Assembly (NCBI GenBank): GCA_028281025.1
Contig: JANQKR010000003.1
Location: 1 to 64,000 of the forward strand
Source: Croceivirga sp.
Lineage (GTDB): Bacteria; Bacteroidota; Bacteroidia; Flavobacteriales; Flavobacteriaceae
Direction of reading: 5' to 3'
Length of the DNA stretch: 64,000 bases
Shown here: positions 45,921 to 55,085 of the stretch, piece after piece
Layout of the letters: every line of letters begins with the position of its first letter
How positions within the stretch are numbered: the stretch's first letter is position 1
Translations under genes and position numbers: made by a program
Notes under the pieces: generated by a model
Told to the model about the DNA's origin: nothing
The model's database searches: none
Seen by the model: the letters and a program-made list of their open reading frames with translations, nothing else

Positions 45921-46928
45921 ATGAAACAAAGAATCCTCATTGTCGCAGTCAGTTTATTTTTTGTCGTCTCTTGTCGTACAAAATCGGAATCCAATGCTAC
46001 CACCGAAGCAGCGCAAGAAATTGAAGTTCCCACACCAGACTTTCAAATCTCATTGGCCCAATGGTCATTTCACAACGCGTTTTTAGGGCCCAAGAGAGAA
46101 GGCTATTGGCAGTGGTTCGTAAAAACACTACAAGAATCACCTGATGACATCTTATTGGGTGACGCAGACCCAAACGACTTTCCAAAAATGGCTGCCGAAT
46201 TTGGAGTCAAGTCCATAGAACTGGTGAACACCTTCTACTATGGAAAAGTTGATGATCAAGCCTTTTGGGACGATTTTAAACAGCGGTGCGAAGAAGCTGG
46301 GGTTTCTGTTGGACTTATTATGTGTGATGCATTGGGGAATCTTGGGGATGCTGATGCGGAAGCCAGGAAAAAGGCCGTGGAAAATCATTACAAGTGGGTA
46401 GATATTGCAAAGTTTTTGGGAGCACACTCCATTCGGGTCAATGCTGCCGGAGAAGGAAGTGCTGAAGAGGTGGCGTCCAACGCCGTTGACGGTCTTACAC
46501 AATTGGGCCAATATGGGGCTACCCAGGGCATCAACATTCTTGTGGAAAATCACGGCGGTTATTCTTCAAACGGGTCATGGTTGGCCGGGGTTATGGCCCA
46601 GGTGAATATGGACAATGTGGGTACACTTCCCGATTACGGTAACTTCTGTATTGAGCGTGGCCCTGATGGTTGCGTCAATCAATATGATCGTTATAAAGGA
46701 ATGGCCGAACTAATGCCGTATGCAAAAGGGGTAAGTGCAAAATCACACGATTTTGACGAGAACGGCAATGAAACCCAAACCGATTTCTACAAAATGTTGA
46801 AAATTGTGAAAGATTCCGGTTTCAAAGGGTTTATCGGTATAGAATATGAAGGCAGTACGCTTTCCGAAGAAGAAGGAATCGCAGCTACACTGGCCCTTTT
46901 AAACAAGGCGATTGATAGCATACAGTAA
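45921..46928 (+). CDS. Sugar phosphate isomerase/epimerase-like TIM barrel lipoprotein
   Basis: Lipobox VVSCRTKS; ILVENHGGYSS, PDYGNF, GFIGIEYEG typical of AP-endonuclease_2/xylose-isomerase-like proteins. Confidence 0.85.
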   Translation: MKQRILIVAVSLFFVVSCRTKSESNATTEAAQEIEVPTPDFQISLAQWSFHNAFLGPKREGYWQWFVKTLQESPDDILLGDADPNDFPKMAAEFGVKSIELVNTFYYGKVDDQAFWDDFKQRCEEAGVSVGLIMCDALGNLGDADAEARKKAVENHYKWVDIAKFLGAHSIRVNAAGEGSAEEVASNAVDGLTQLGQYGATQGINILVENHGGYSSNGSWLAGVMAQVNMDNVGTLPDYGNFCIERGPDGCVNQYDRYKGMAELMPYAKGVSAKSHDFDENGNETQTDFYKMLKIVKDSGFKGFIGIEYEGSTLSEEEGIAATLALLNKAIDSIQ

Positions 46929-46953
46929 GGAATCAGGAATACAACCCGAGGGA

Positions 46954-46975
46954 AAGTGGACTTCCGAGTCCACTT
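46954..46975 (+). terminator. Stem-loop downstream of isomerase gene (weak terminator candidate)
   Basis: aagtggact tccg agtccactt, 9-bp perfect stem; poor T-tract. Confidence 0.5.
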
Positions 46976-47131
46976 CATTACTACAAAATTCATAACAGCC
47001 GGCATCAGATTGTTGAATCCTTAACCTGAGGGGCCGGCTGCTTGTCCAAATCATTCCCAAATCTTATTAAAAGACCGCTTTGCGACAAGAACATAATGGT
47101 ATTGTCCATTGAACGTCCCCTAGATTTGTTG

Positions 47132-47183
47132 GTCATTTCAAAATGAGAAGCGAAGCATTGATTAAGAAATCCAGATTCCCTAT
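47132..47183. repeat. Partial copy of dispersed GTCATTTC...AAATGAG repeat
   Basis: gtcatttcaaaatgagaagcgaagcattgattaagaaatccagattccc closely parallels the 47264 element; right arm missing. Confidence 0.7.
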
Positions 47184-47263
47184 CCTTTGGTTCCCTATAT
47201 TCTTAAATACATTATAAAATCTAGGCATTCAATCCCAGCTGCGGTATCTTTGCAATAGCAATT

Positions 47264-47337
47264 GTCATTTCGAAATGAGATGTGAAGCATCGATTGAGAA
47301 ATCTGGATTTCTCGTCGCTTCGCTCACTCGAAATGAC
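47264..47337. repeat. Palindromic intergenic repeat (REP/MITE-like)
   Basis: gtcatttcga ... tcgaaatgac terminal inverted repeats (10 bp perfect) flanking gaagcatcgattgagaaatctggatttctcgtcgcttcgctc. Confidence 0.8.
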
Positions 47338-47355
47338 AAATAGGAACAAATAAAA

Positions 47356-47763
47356 ATGAAAGAAGGCAAAAAAATTATCCTCTTTGATGGCGTGTGCAAC
47401 CTTTGCAACGGAGTCATTCAATTTGTTATCAAACGGGACAAAAAAGATGTCTTCCGCTATGCGGCGCTACAAAGTGAAATTGGCCAGGAAATGATTGCCG
47501 AGCGGGGTATTGATACCGCTAAAACGGATTCCATCATATTGGTTGCGCCAGGGCTTGCCTATTACACCAAATCAGAGGCGGCATTGGAGATTGCCAGGGA
47601 GTTCGGCGGTCTATGGAAAGTATTGTTGGTGTTTAAGTGGGTACCTTCCTCCTTAAGGGACAGCCTATATGATGTAGTGGCGCGAAACCGATATAAATGG
47701 TTCGGCCGCAAGGATCAATGCATGATTCCGACCCCGGAACTACAGGCCAAATTTTTGGGTTGA
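47356..47763 (+). CDS. DCC family thiol-disulfide oxidoreductase (DUF393)
   Basis: LFDGVCNLCNGVIQFVIKRD motif. Confidence 0.93.
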   Translation: MKEGKKIILFDGVCNLCNGVIQFVIKRDKKDVFRYAALQSEIGQEMIAERGIDTAKTDSIILVAPGLAYYTKSEAALEIAREFGGLWKVLLVFKWVPSSLRDSLYDVVARNRYKWFGRKDQCMIPTPELQAKFLG

Positions 47764-47870
47764 CTCATTCAAACCTCCCCTTCCCTAATCCATTTTCGGC
47801 TTTGAATCACTTGGTGTTTTTAAACTGTTCTTTTTGATGGAAGTTTGATTTCAATTTTAAACTGACCGTC

Positions 47871-49967
47871 ATGAAAAAGCTCATCGTATTCCTGTTATGT
47901 ATTCCCAGTATCCTTTTCCCCAATGACCAAAAAGTTCCTTCCAAAATCAAGGCCGTTACCGTGTATTTAAGCGGCGCCCAAATCACCCGGACCGCAAGCT
48001 GCGCTTTAAAGGAAGGCTCCAACAAGGTAGTATTTACAGGACTTTCCCACAAGATCGATGAAAGTAGCATACAGGTTTCCGGACTTGATGCCGTTTCCAT
48101 CCTTTCCATAGCCTATAACATCAATTATCTGGAGAAGTCGGAAAGTAATCCGCAGGTAAAGGAGTGGGAAGATCGGATCAAAGCGTTGGAACATCAAATC
48201 GCTTTGTTAAAGAATAGAATCCATGGGTTGGAGGAAGAGGAAAAGGTAATTACCACTAATCGAATGGTAAGTACGGACACTCAGGCCTTAAACTTGGAAA
48301 AGGTAAAGGAAATCAGTCAATACTATCGTGAACGTATTACGGCCATTAAGGATGAAGTATTCGAGACCAACCTGGAAATCGATGCATTGAAAATGGAGGT
48401 CAAAATGCTACAAAAACAATTGGCCGAAGCCAATGGCGCCCTTGAAGAAGAACAAGGGGAAATCACCATTAAATTTGATGCGCCAAAGGCCACCAATCTA
48501 ATGATGACCCTAAAGTATATGGTCAATGACGCGGGCTGGGTGCCCAATTATGATATTAAGTCCACCGAATTGAACGCTCCCCTGAGCCTTGCCTATAAGG
48601 CCAACGTTTATCAAAATACAGGACAGGACTGGAACAAGGTCAATGTAGTGCTTTCCACGGGAAATCCGGACTACAACATTAGCAAACCCAAATTGGACGC
48701 CCGTTACCTTAATTTTACCACAGCATATTCCAGAAGGTATTCCCCTTCCCAAAAGAAAAAAGGCTATGCCTTTAATCCCAGTGTGAAAAAAGTAGCGGGT
48801 ACGGTAACCGATGCTTCCGGACAGCCTCTGCCCGGTGTCAATATCGTAATCAAGGGAACCAATAAAGGCACCCAAACCGATTTTGATGGCAATTATAGCC
48901 TCGAAGTGCCCTATGGCCAGGAACTCAGCTTCAGTTATATTGGTATGATCGGTCAGGACATTCCACTGTATTCCTCAATCATTAATTTGAGCATGGAAGA
49001 AGATGCTCAAAGACTGGAGGAAGTGGTGGTCACTGCCTATGGCAGTCAAAGCGGTAATTTGACCGGGGCGGTTTCCTCGATCAATCCTGAACAACTACTC
49101 CAGGGACGGCCGGCGGGAGTGCGAATTAGAGGTGTGGGAAGTCCTTCTTTACGTGGTCCCAAAATACGATATCAGGAACCGGCCCCGCTTTATATCATTG
49201 ACGGTGTTCCCGTGGATGGTTTTGTGGAAGGCGATTTGGATGCCAGTGAAATTCAAAACGTGGATATCTTAAAGGGGAGTGATGCCACCGCCCTATACGG
49301 TAGTCGTGCCGCAACAGGCGTAATCTTGATCACCACTAAAAAAAGTAATACCAAGGAAGGTGCCACCAAAACGGAATTTGTCATTAAAAAGTCCTATTCC
49401 ATTCCCTCCAATAATGACATTACGGCCATTGAGATCAATACCTTTAGGCTTCCAGCGACCTATGAGTATTTTGCCGCTCCGATCATCAATGAAAACGTAT
49501 TCCTAACCGCCAGTTTTACCGATTGGGAAAAGCACCAGCTCCTGCCCGGAGAAGCCAATATTTATTTTGAGGGAACCTATGCTGGAAAGACCGTATTGGA
49601 TCCCTATACCACCAAAAAGGAAATGGTACTTTCCCTGGGAATTGACACCAATATTACCATTACCCGAAAACAGGAACGCAATTTTAAAAGCAAATCGTTT
49701 ACCGGGAACAACCGTATCCTGAACAGGACCTATAACTTGGAAGTTAAGAACAACAAGGGGGTCGCCATTGACTTGAAGTTGGTGGACAGGATTCCCAAAT
49801 CCCAGGACAAGGAAATAAAGGTGGATGATGTGGTCACCAACAACGCGACCTACGAAACAAAAAAGGGCCTGCTGACATGGACCATGAACCTAAAGCCGCT
49901 GGAAAGCAAAACAGAACATTTTTCCTTTCAAGTAAAATATCCTCGGGGAAAATACATTTCACTTTAA
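47871..49967 (+). CDS. MuiA/DUF4139 family protein with inserted CarboxypepD-reg and TonB-receptor plug domains
   Basis: N-terminus VTVYLSGAQITRTASCALKEGSNKVVFTGL and C-terminus (KSYSIPSNN...ATYEYFAAP...YNLEVKN) fit DUF4139. Inserted GTVTDASGQPLPGVNIVIKGTNKGTQTDFDGNYSL and PLYIIDGVPVDG...DILKGSDATALYGSRAATGVILITTKK are SusC-type. Confidence 0.92.
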   Translation: MKKLIVFLLCIPSILFPNDQKVPSKIKAVTVYLSGAQITRTASCALKEGSNKVVFTGLSHKIDESSIQVSGLDAVSILSIAYNINYLEKSESNPQVKEWEDRIKALEHQIALLKNRIHGLEEEEKVITTNRMVSTDTQALNLEKVKEISQYYRERITAIKDEVFETNLEIDALKMEVKMLQKQLAEANGALEEEQGEITIKFDAPKATNLMMTLKYMVNDAGWVPNYDIKSTELNAPLSLAYKANVYQNTGQDWNKVNVVLSTGNPDYNISKPKLDARYLNFTTAYSRRYSPSQKKKGYAFNPSVKKVAGTVTDASGQPLPGVNIVIKGTNKGTQTDFDGNYSLEVPYGQELSFSYIGMIGQDIPLYSSIINLSMEEDAQRLEEVVVTAYGSQSGNLTGAVSSINPEQLLQGRPAGVRIRGVGSPSLRGPKIRYQEPAPLYIIDGVPVDGFVEGDLDASEIQNVDILKGSDATALYGSRAATGVILITTKKSNTKEGATKTEFVIKKSYSIPSNNDITAIEINTFRLPATYEYFAAPIINENVFLTASFTDWEKHQLLPGEANIYFEGTYAGKTVLDPYTTKKEMVLSLGIDTNITITRKQERNFKSKSFTGNNRILNRTYNLEVKNNKGVAIDLKLVDRIPKSQDKEIKVDDVVTNNATYETKKGLLTWTMNLKPLESKTEHFSFQVKYPRGKYISL

Positions 49968-49974
49968 AGTCTTT

Positions 49975-50001
49975 GGGTGGCAGAAATGTCACCCTTTTTT
50001 T
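49975..50001. terminator. Intrinsic terminator
   Basis: gggtggca gaaa tgtcaccc then ttttttt; 8-bp stem with GAAA loop, between convergent genes. Confidence 0.9.
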
Positions 50002-50003
50002 GT

Positions 50004-50744
50004 TTAATCAAACGAAATGGGCTCCGTCAGTAATTTGATAATCTCTTCGTCGCCCTCAAATTGTTTTTGCCAGTTGTAGACCACTTGTTTGTAGGGATTA
50101 TACCCCAACAAAACCAGTTTTTGATTCCTATAATTTTCAACCATGCGATAGAGTCTGTTCGGATTTTTCCCAGGGTTTGAATCCAGGTATGATTTGAGCT
50201 GTTCGCCTATAGCCTCCCGCCAAGAGAGCGATTCCAGCAAATCTTTTCTTGTAATTTCATCCAAGCCGGGAGCCTCCTTCATTTTTTCCATTTTGGCTTT
50301 TGAAAACAATTGTCGGTTTAAAAGGGAAACCCATGGTTCCTTTGGGGCGTCTTTAAACTTTTTCTTGATTTCTTCAACAGATTTCCCCTCAATGGATGTT
50401 GAAGCAACATAAGTGGAATCCGGTATAACCACATCGCGCTGCAGCAATCCCAATACTGCCCTTCCCGGACGGGCAATGATATAGTTATGATGATTAATCC
50501 TTTCTTTGATCAGAATGGTGTCCACCCTAAGGACGTCATTTTCATCATAAAGCTCGCGTTCTTCGGTGATCAAAAACAGGGCCTCCTTCTCATCGTAGCG
50601 GTTTAGGTCCCCATAGCTACCAAAGACATACAGGGTTTTGGGAATAACGGAATGCCCGCTTTCCTGTGCATACAACTTTGGGCAAAAAAGGATAGCACTA
50701 AAGGCAATGATTCCAAACCAACGCCCTATCCGGGACAGTTTCAT
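50004..50744 (-). CDS. Hypothetical secreted protein
   Basis: N-terminal signal peptide; no recognised family. Confidence 0.65.
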   Translation of the reverse strand: MKLSRIGRWFGIIAFSAILFCPKLYAQESGHSVIPKTLYVFGSYGDLNRYDEKEALFLITEERELYDENDVLRVDTILIKERINHHNYIIARPGRAVLGLLQRDVVIPDSTYVASTSIEGKSVEEIKKKFKDAPKEPWVSLLNRQLFSKAKMEKMKEAPGLDEITRKDLLESLSWREAIGEQLKSYLDSNPGKNPNRLYRMVENYRNQKLVLLGYNPYKQVVYNWQKQFEGDEEIIKLLTEPISFD

Positions 50745-51087
50745 AATAGTGTATTAAGGGGTCTTAAAATAGGGCAAAGCACTGAACACTTCGCAATTTC
50801 GTGTATGGAAGGTGTCCTTTTATTCACATTCGGTTACAAAAGGTTCATATGTAGTGATTTTCCATGCTAAGCATAGGAATCGCAAAAAATTTAAGAAAAT
50901 AATAGTCGTACTACCACCTTTTTAACAATAGCTGGCATACAATTTGTGACTTCTTTAGATAAAAGCCAAAAGGCTTAGGTATGGTTATGGGTGAATTTCG
51001 ATAGGAACACTACGGAGAATTTTCCTTTAAGTCGTACCAACGTCTTGGCTCAGAAAACTACTAATATTAATTCAAAATAGTTGTGCT

Positions 51088-51918
51088 ATGAAAAATCTAA
51101 TTACGCTCTTTCTTGTTATGTGTTCGGTATTGGCCTTTGCGCAAGGGAGCACAAAAAACGACATCATTTTTACCAAAGATGGTCAATTGATTCAAGCTAA
51201 AGTCGTAAAAGTAACCGCTACTACGATCAGTTTCAATTATCCTGGGGAAACGGTTATCAATGAGGTTGAAAAGAGTGCCTTGGAAAAAATTGTATTTGCC
51301 AGTGGGCGTACCCAAACCTTTGGGAAAGGTGCTTCCACACCAACAAAAAAGGGGGAAACTGTTTTTGTCCCTGCGGAGAAACCCGGACCTATTCCCAAGG
51401 AGGAAATCTTTCTTAACGAGCGTATTGAGGATATGAGCATTGCGGTTGTTCCTGCATCCTTCAACAAAAATGGAAACTACAGCAAAGAACTTTCCAGTGA
51501 ACTGAGCAGTTACATTACGACATACCTGGCCAAAAAGTCCGCGGAACACCAATTGAAGATACAGGATATGACCAAAACCATACGCAGTCTTGTAGACAAT
51601 GGTATTGGCTATCAGGAATTGAAATCAGCTTCCATAGGCCAGTTGCGAAATGCTTTGGGCACCGAGTTTTTATTAAAGATTGAAGTAGAGGAAAATCAAA
51701 ACAAAACCACCGCCAAGGCTGGAGGTTTCTTTGACGATGCCAAGGAAACCGTAAGTGGGAATACCAAGACCACCATTCATTTAAAGGTCTATGGCATGGA
51801 AAATGACAATGAGATCCATATGGCCTCCATGACCTATGAGCAAATGAAGCCAACAAACAATTGGCAAGCCTTGTCCGAATACATGATTGACCAGTTTATT
51901 GCTTTAAAAAGCCTTTAG
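51088..51918 (+). CDS. Hypothetical secreted protein
   Basis: Signal peptide (MKNLITLFLVMCSVLAFAQ); N-terminal segment KNDIIFTKDGQLIQAKVVKVTATTISFNYPG common in Bacteroidota secreted proteins. Confidence 0.75.
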   Translation: MKNLITLFLVMCSVLAFAQGSTKNDIIFTKDGQLIQAKVVKVTATTISFNYPGETVINEVEKSALEKIVFASGRTQTFGKGASTPTKKGETVFVPAEKPGPIPKEEIFLNERIEDMSIAVVPASFNKNGNYSKELSSELSSYITTYLAKKSAEHQLKIQDMTKTIRSLVDNGIGYQELKSASIGQLRNALGTEFLLKIEVEENQNKTTAKAGGFFDDAKETVSGNTKTTIHLKVYGMENDNEIHMASMTYEQMKPTNNWQALSEYMIDQFIALKSL

Positions 51919-51928
51919 ATAGTTATAG

Positions 51929-51960
51929 ATCCCCAATCCCATATTGGTTTGGGGATTTTT
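51929..51960. terminator. Intrinsic terminator between convergent genes
   Basis: atccccaa ... ttggggat followed by ttttt. Confidence 0.85.
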
Positions 51961-51980
51961 GTATTTACGAGGAATACCCC

Positions 51981-53153
51981 CTACTTAAGGTTGTTCAGAA
52001 TAAAATCCAAGGTGGTGTTCGTATTCAATTTTTTGTCAAAAGAAAGGCTTCGATGGGTTATTTTGTGGGCTAGCCCCAATTTACCGAGGTGTTTGATGTT
52101 TTCTAAATCGTCCAGGGAGATTTTTCCCATAAACAGCACATCCATATCCTGTTCCTGTTTGTAACGCTTGTAAATTTTTCTTAGTCCACTAAGGTACAAC
52201 CGGTCTTTTGTGAACCCTCCACCACGATGTGCCCGTAAGGTAATGCTAAAAGCTTCCTCCCTATTGAGTTTGTATTTGTTATGGATTAAATCAAAGGTGT
52301 CCGCAAAACCGTAGCCCTTGATCAAACTATCCGAAGCCATGACCCGATAGGCCAATTCCTTTAAACGCTTCAACGTCAACGCCCCGCCCATGTATTCGCT
52401 CAATACGGCCAAGCCCTCCTGTGATTCCACATTTGTGGGCATGCCGTTGGAAAATATTTTTAGTGGTTGCATTAAGCCATTATACGTAGTGACCAAATGC
52501 ACCCCTATTTCATGATGCGCAAGCGTTAGCAATTGGTTCTTACTGAATTTGGCGTTCTTTTTAATAATAAGGGTCTTTGAGCTGTTGCTCACCATGGCCT
52601 CCGCTGCGATATGGGTCGAAAACCTAATGTTCAATGGAAAATCGTACTGATTCGCAAACTCCAAAAAATAGTCCCTGGCCTCCAAAGGGGTATGGACCTT
52701 TTGCATATCCAGGGATAAGGGCTCATCTTCATAATGAAGTATAAACTGCGCATTCTGCACGTCTTTTTCCGTTGGGGTCCCATAAACACTAAGGGAATTG
52801 TAATAAAAGCTTTTTCCCTTACCAATGGTTTCTATGCATTGGATCATATTGGAGTAATAGTTGATGATTTCCTCATACATTCTCCGAATGGTATCGTCCT
52901 CTATACGCTCCAAGCGCTGCGCAAAGAAGAGACGCTGTAGTTTATAGGGATTGAACTTTACCTTGGGGTAATTAAAATGCGGTTCAATGGCATATTTTGA
53001 TGCGAAAAAACGGTGCTTTTCCTTTTCTACATTAATGGGATTGACATAACTGAGCAACTCGATCTTATGAATCAATCGGTCTAAGTTGCCGTCTATTTCA
53101 AAAACATGGGGAAACTCTTGCTGCAGTTGTTTTTGGTCTTGGGTAGCTAACAT
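51981..53153 (-). CDS. DUF1704 / QEGLA-motif putative zinc metallocarboxypeptidase
   Basis: LTLAHHEIGVHLVTTYNG (HExxxH) and VESQEGLAVLSEYMGG (QEGLA). Confidence 0.92.
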   Translation of the reverse strand: MLATQDQKQLQQEFPHVFEIDGNLDRLIHKIELLSYVNPINVEKEKHRFFASKYAIEPHFNYPKVKFNPYKLQRLFFAQRLERIEDDTIRRMYEEIINYYSNMIQCIETIGKGKSFYYNSLSVYGTPTEKDVQNAQFILHYEDEPLSLDMQKVHTPLEARDYFLEFANQYDFPLNIRFSTHIAAEAMVSNSSKTLIIKKNAKFSKNQLLTLAHHEIGVHLVTTYNGLMQPLKIFSNGMPTNVESQEGLAVLSEYMGGALTLKRLKELAYRVMASDSLIKGYGFADTFDLIHNKYKLNREEAFSITLRAHRGGGFTKDRLYLSGLRKIYKRYKQEQDMDVLFMGKISLDDLENIKHLGKLGLAHKITHRSLSFDKKLNTNTTLDFILNNLK

Positions 53154-53974
53154 GTACTCTTTTCAAACTCAGTGGCCTGCAAAGGTATCAATTCCTGCAA
53201 TTGTTTCTCCACCGTGGCCACAACTTCCGGAAAGATAACGCCCGTGAGCTCATCGCAGTATATTTTGGAAATCTCGGTCGCCAATACCAGGGTATTCGCA
53301 AAGTGTTTTGTGATGTATTTTAAAAAATGGCCATTTCCCTGAAAGGTGTCATTGATTTTTGATGTGGATGTAATACCATAGGGCAGGCTTAGTCCACTAA
53401 GTTTGGCACTCCATGAATCCACGATGGCCCCAAACCGATGGGTATCAATATTGGTCGTTCCCAAATTCCAGACCGGTACTTCCCGCTCCCAACGTTTCCA
53501 ATTGTAACTGTGCATATCAAAGACAATGATCTTAGGGAACAGTGTTTCCAGTTTGGCCACTAAAGCGTGGACCACCTGGTAAAAGCCATCATGTTTTTTA
53601 AGGCTTTTTTGTTTCATTTCGTTGGACAGCGGTACTTTCCAAAGCTGTTTTCCCCAAGCCGTGTCGAAAACCGCGCTTTCCGGAGGTCGATTTAAATCAT
53701 ATTCAAATCTACTGTCCAATCCCGCAATAACTATGGGATGGGATTGGACCATCTGTTTGGTACAGGGGTCTTCCTCATACCAACGTTCATACGTCGTGTG
53801 TAAACAGTTTTCCCAAAGCTCTTTGCGGAACTGATGTCCATCATGCACGGCACCACAGATATAGGGCACATAGCCATCCACCTTTATCGTGAAGGAGTAA
53901 TCCTCCGAAACGGCCTCAAAGGGAATCCGTTGGTTAATTTTTGCAATGATTTCAGGAATGGAAAGCCTATGCAT
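53147..53974 (-). CDS. N-formylglutamate amidohydrolase family protein
   Basis: Start trimmed to ATG 53974; FDMHSYNWKR, VPVWNLGTTNIDTHR and C-terminal LATEISKIYCDELTG fit the family; overlaps both neighbours. Confidence 0.85.
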   Translation of the reverse strand: MHRLSIPEIIAKINQRIPFEAVSEDYSFTIKVDGYVPYICGAVHDGHQFRKELWENCLHTTYERWYEEDPCTKQMVQSHPIVIAGLDSRFEYDLNRPPESAVFDTAWGKQLWKVPLSNEMKQKSLKKHDGFYQVVHALVAKLETLFPKIIVFDMHSYNWKRWEREVPVWNLGTTNIDTHRFGAIVDSWSAKLSGLSLPYGITSTSKINDTFQGNGHFLKYITKHFANTLVLATEISKIYCDELTGVIFPEVVATVEKQLQELIPLQATEFEKSTC

Positions 53975-54998
53975 CCTCCACCTCTTTTCGCAAACGGGAT
54001 CGACGGTCAAAGGCCTGTAGTTTTACGGTGACCTTACTTTCAATGAAATCGATTACCTGGCATTGTATTTTGGTTTTGTATACCTTGTTCATATACGTAA
54101 TCCCACCCGGGGACATCACATTTACTTCGACCAACTTTCCCCCAATAACATCAATTCCCACAAAAAACAATCCGTCCTTGACCAATTTGGGACCGATCTG
54201 TTTGCACAGTGCTTTTTCCTCCTTGCTCATGGAATGTTTGGCCACCGATCCCCCGGCGGAAACATTGGAACGATGATCATCACTTCCAGGTACCCTTCGC
54301 ATGGCCCCAATGGGTTCCCCATTTAATAGGAGTATGCGGACATCCCCTAAATCCGCACCTTCAATATATTCTTGAAGTATAACATAGTTAGAAGTTCCAT
54401 CTGAGTTGGTTACATAAAAATCCAAAAGCGATTTTATATTGCTCATCGCCGATTTTTCAATCAAAATAACCCCCGATCCCCCAAAACCATTTAACGGCTT
54501 CAATATCATTTTATCCGCAGTTGATTCCTTAATCTGCTGGACCAAATATTTTTTGTTTTTGGACACATGGGTCACGGGAATAATATTGCTATGGCTGTCC
54601 CCAAATGCCGCTGTATAGAGCTTATTGTTCGCTTCGCGAAGTCCTTGAAGGGAATTCATGATAAAAACATCGTCCTTTACGGAATCCAAAAAATTGAGCA
54701 TTAAAGGATCCAATGGGGGATTGGCGCGCATGAAAATCACGTCAAAACCTGCCAAGGGCAGCATTTCTTCCCTGATCTTAGCCTGTTTATAAAATGTTTT
54801 TAATGGGGCGGGAACCTTATCCATACGCCCAATAACGGTACAGAAGGCACTGGTAACGCTATTTCGGATGGTGAGATTTGCCGGTGTACAAATGGCCACA
54901 CCGTGCTTACGTTTTACACATTCGTGGATCAGGGCAAGACTTGTATCGTTTTCTGGGTCGATTTCTTCCCAGGGATACATTAAGAAGCAAATATTCAT
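53967..54998 (-). CDS. Glutathione synthetase-like ATP-grasp ligase
   Basis: MILKPLNGFGGSGVILIEK, YIEGADLGDVRILLLNGEPIGAMRRVPG, GIDVIGGKLVEVNVMSPGGI. Confidence 0.93.
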   Translation of the reverse strand: MNICFLMYPWEEIDPENDTSLALIHECVKRKHGVAICTPANLTIRNSVTSAFCTVIGRMDKVPAPLKTFYKQAKIREEMLPLAGFDVIFMRANPPLDPLMLNFLDSVKDDVFIMNSLQGLREANNKLYTAAFGDSHSNIIPVTHVSKNKKYLVQQIKESTADKMILKPLNGFGGSGVILIEKSAMSNIKSLLDFYVTNSDGTSNYVILQEYIEGADLGDVRILLLNGEPIGAMRRVPGSDDHRSNVSAGGSVAKHSMSKEEKALCKQIGPKLVKDGLFFVGIDVIGGKLVEVNVMSPGGITYMNKVYKTKIQCQVIDFIESKVTVKLQAFDRRSRLRKEVEDA

Positions 54999-55085
54999 CT
55001 CATCTACAGTTTGTTTGAACCCTTAAAGTAAAGGATGTTTACAAGAAAACAAAGTTCAGACCCCATAAGCTGTAAGATTTAAGGT

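Noticed and set aside
46998-47041. Inverted repeat cagccggc ... gccggctg downstream of the isomerase gene
   Set aside because: 8-bp arms with a ~30-nt loop and no T-tract; too weak to call a terminator or riboswitch.
47221-47421. 66-aa minus-strand ORF (MNDSVAKVAH...VISSERSDEKSRF...)
   Set aside because: It is the translation of the palindromic repeat at 47264-47337.
48780-49370. Possible SusC/TonB receptor gene
   Set aside because: Only the CarboxypepD-reg and plug portions are present, inside a DUF4139 frame; no barrel follows.
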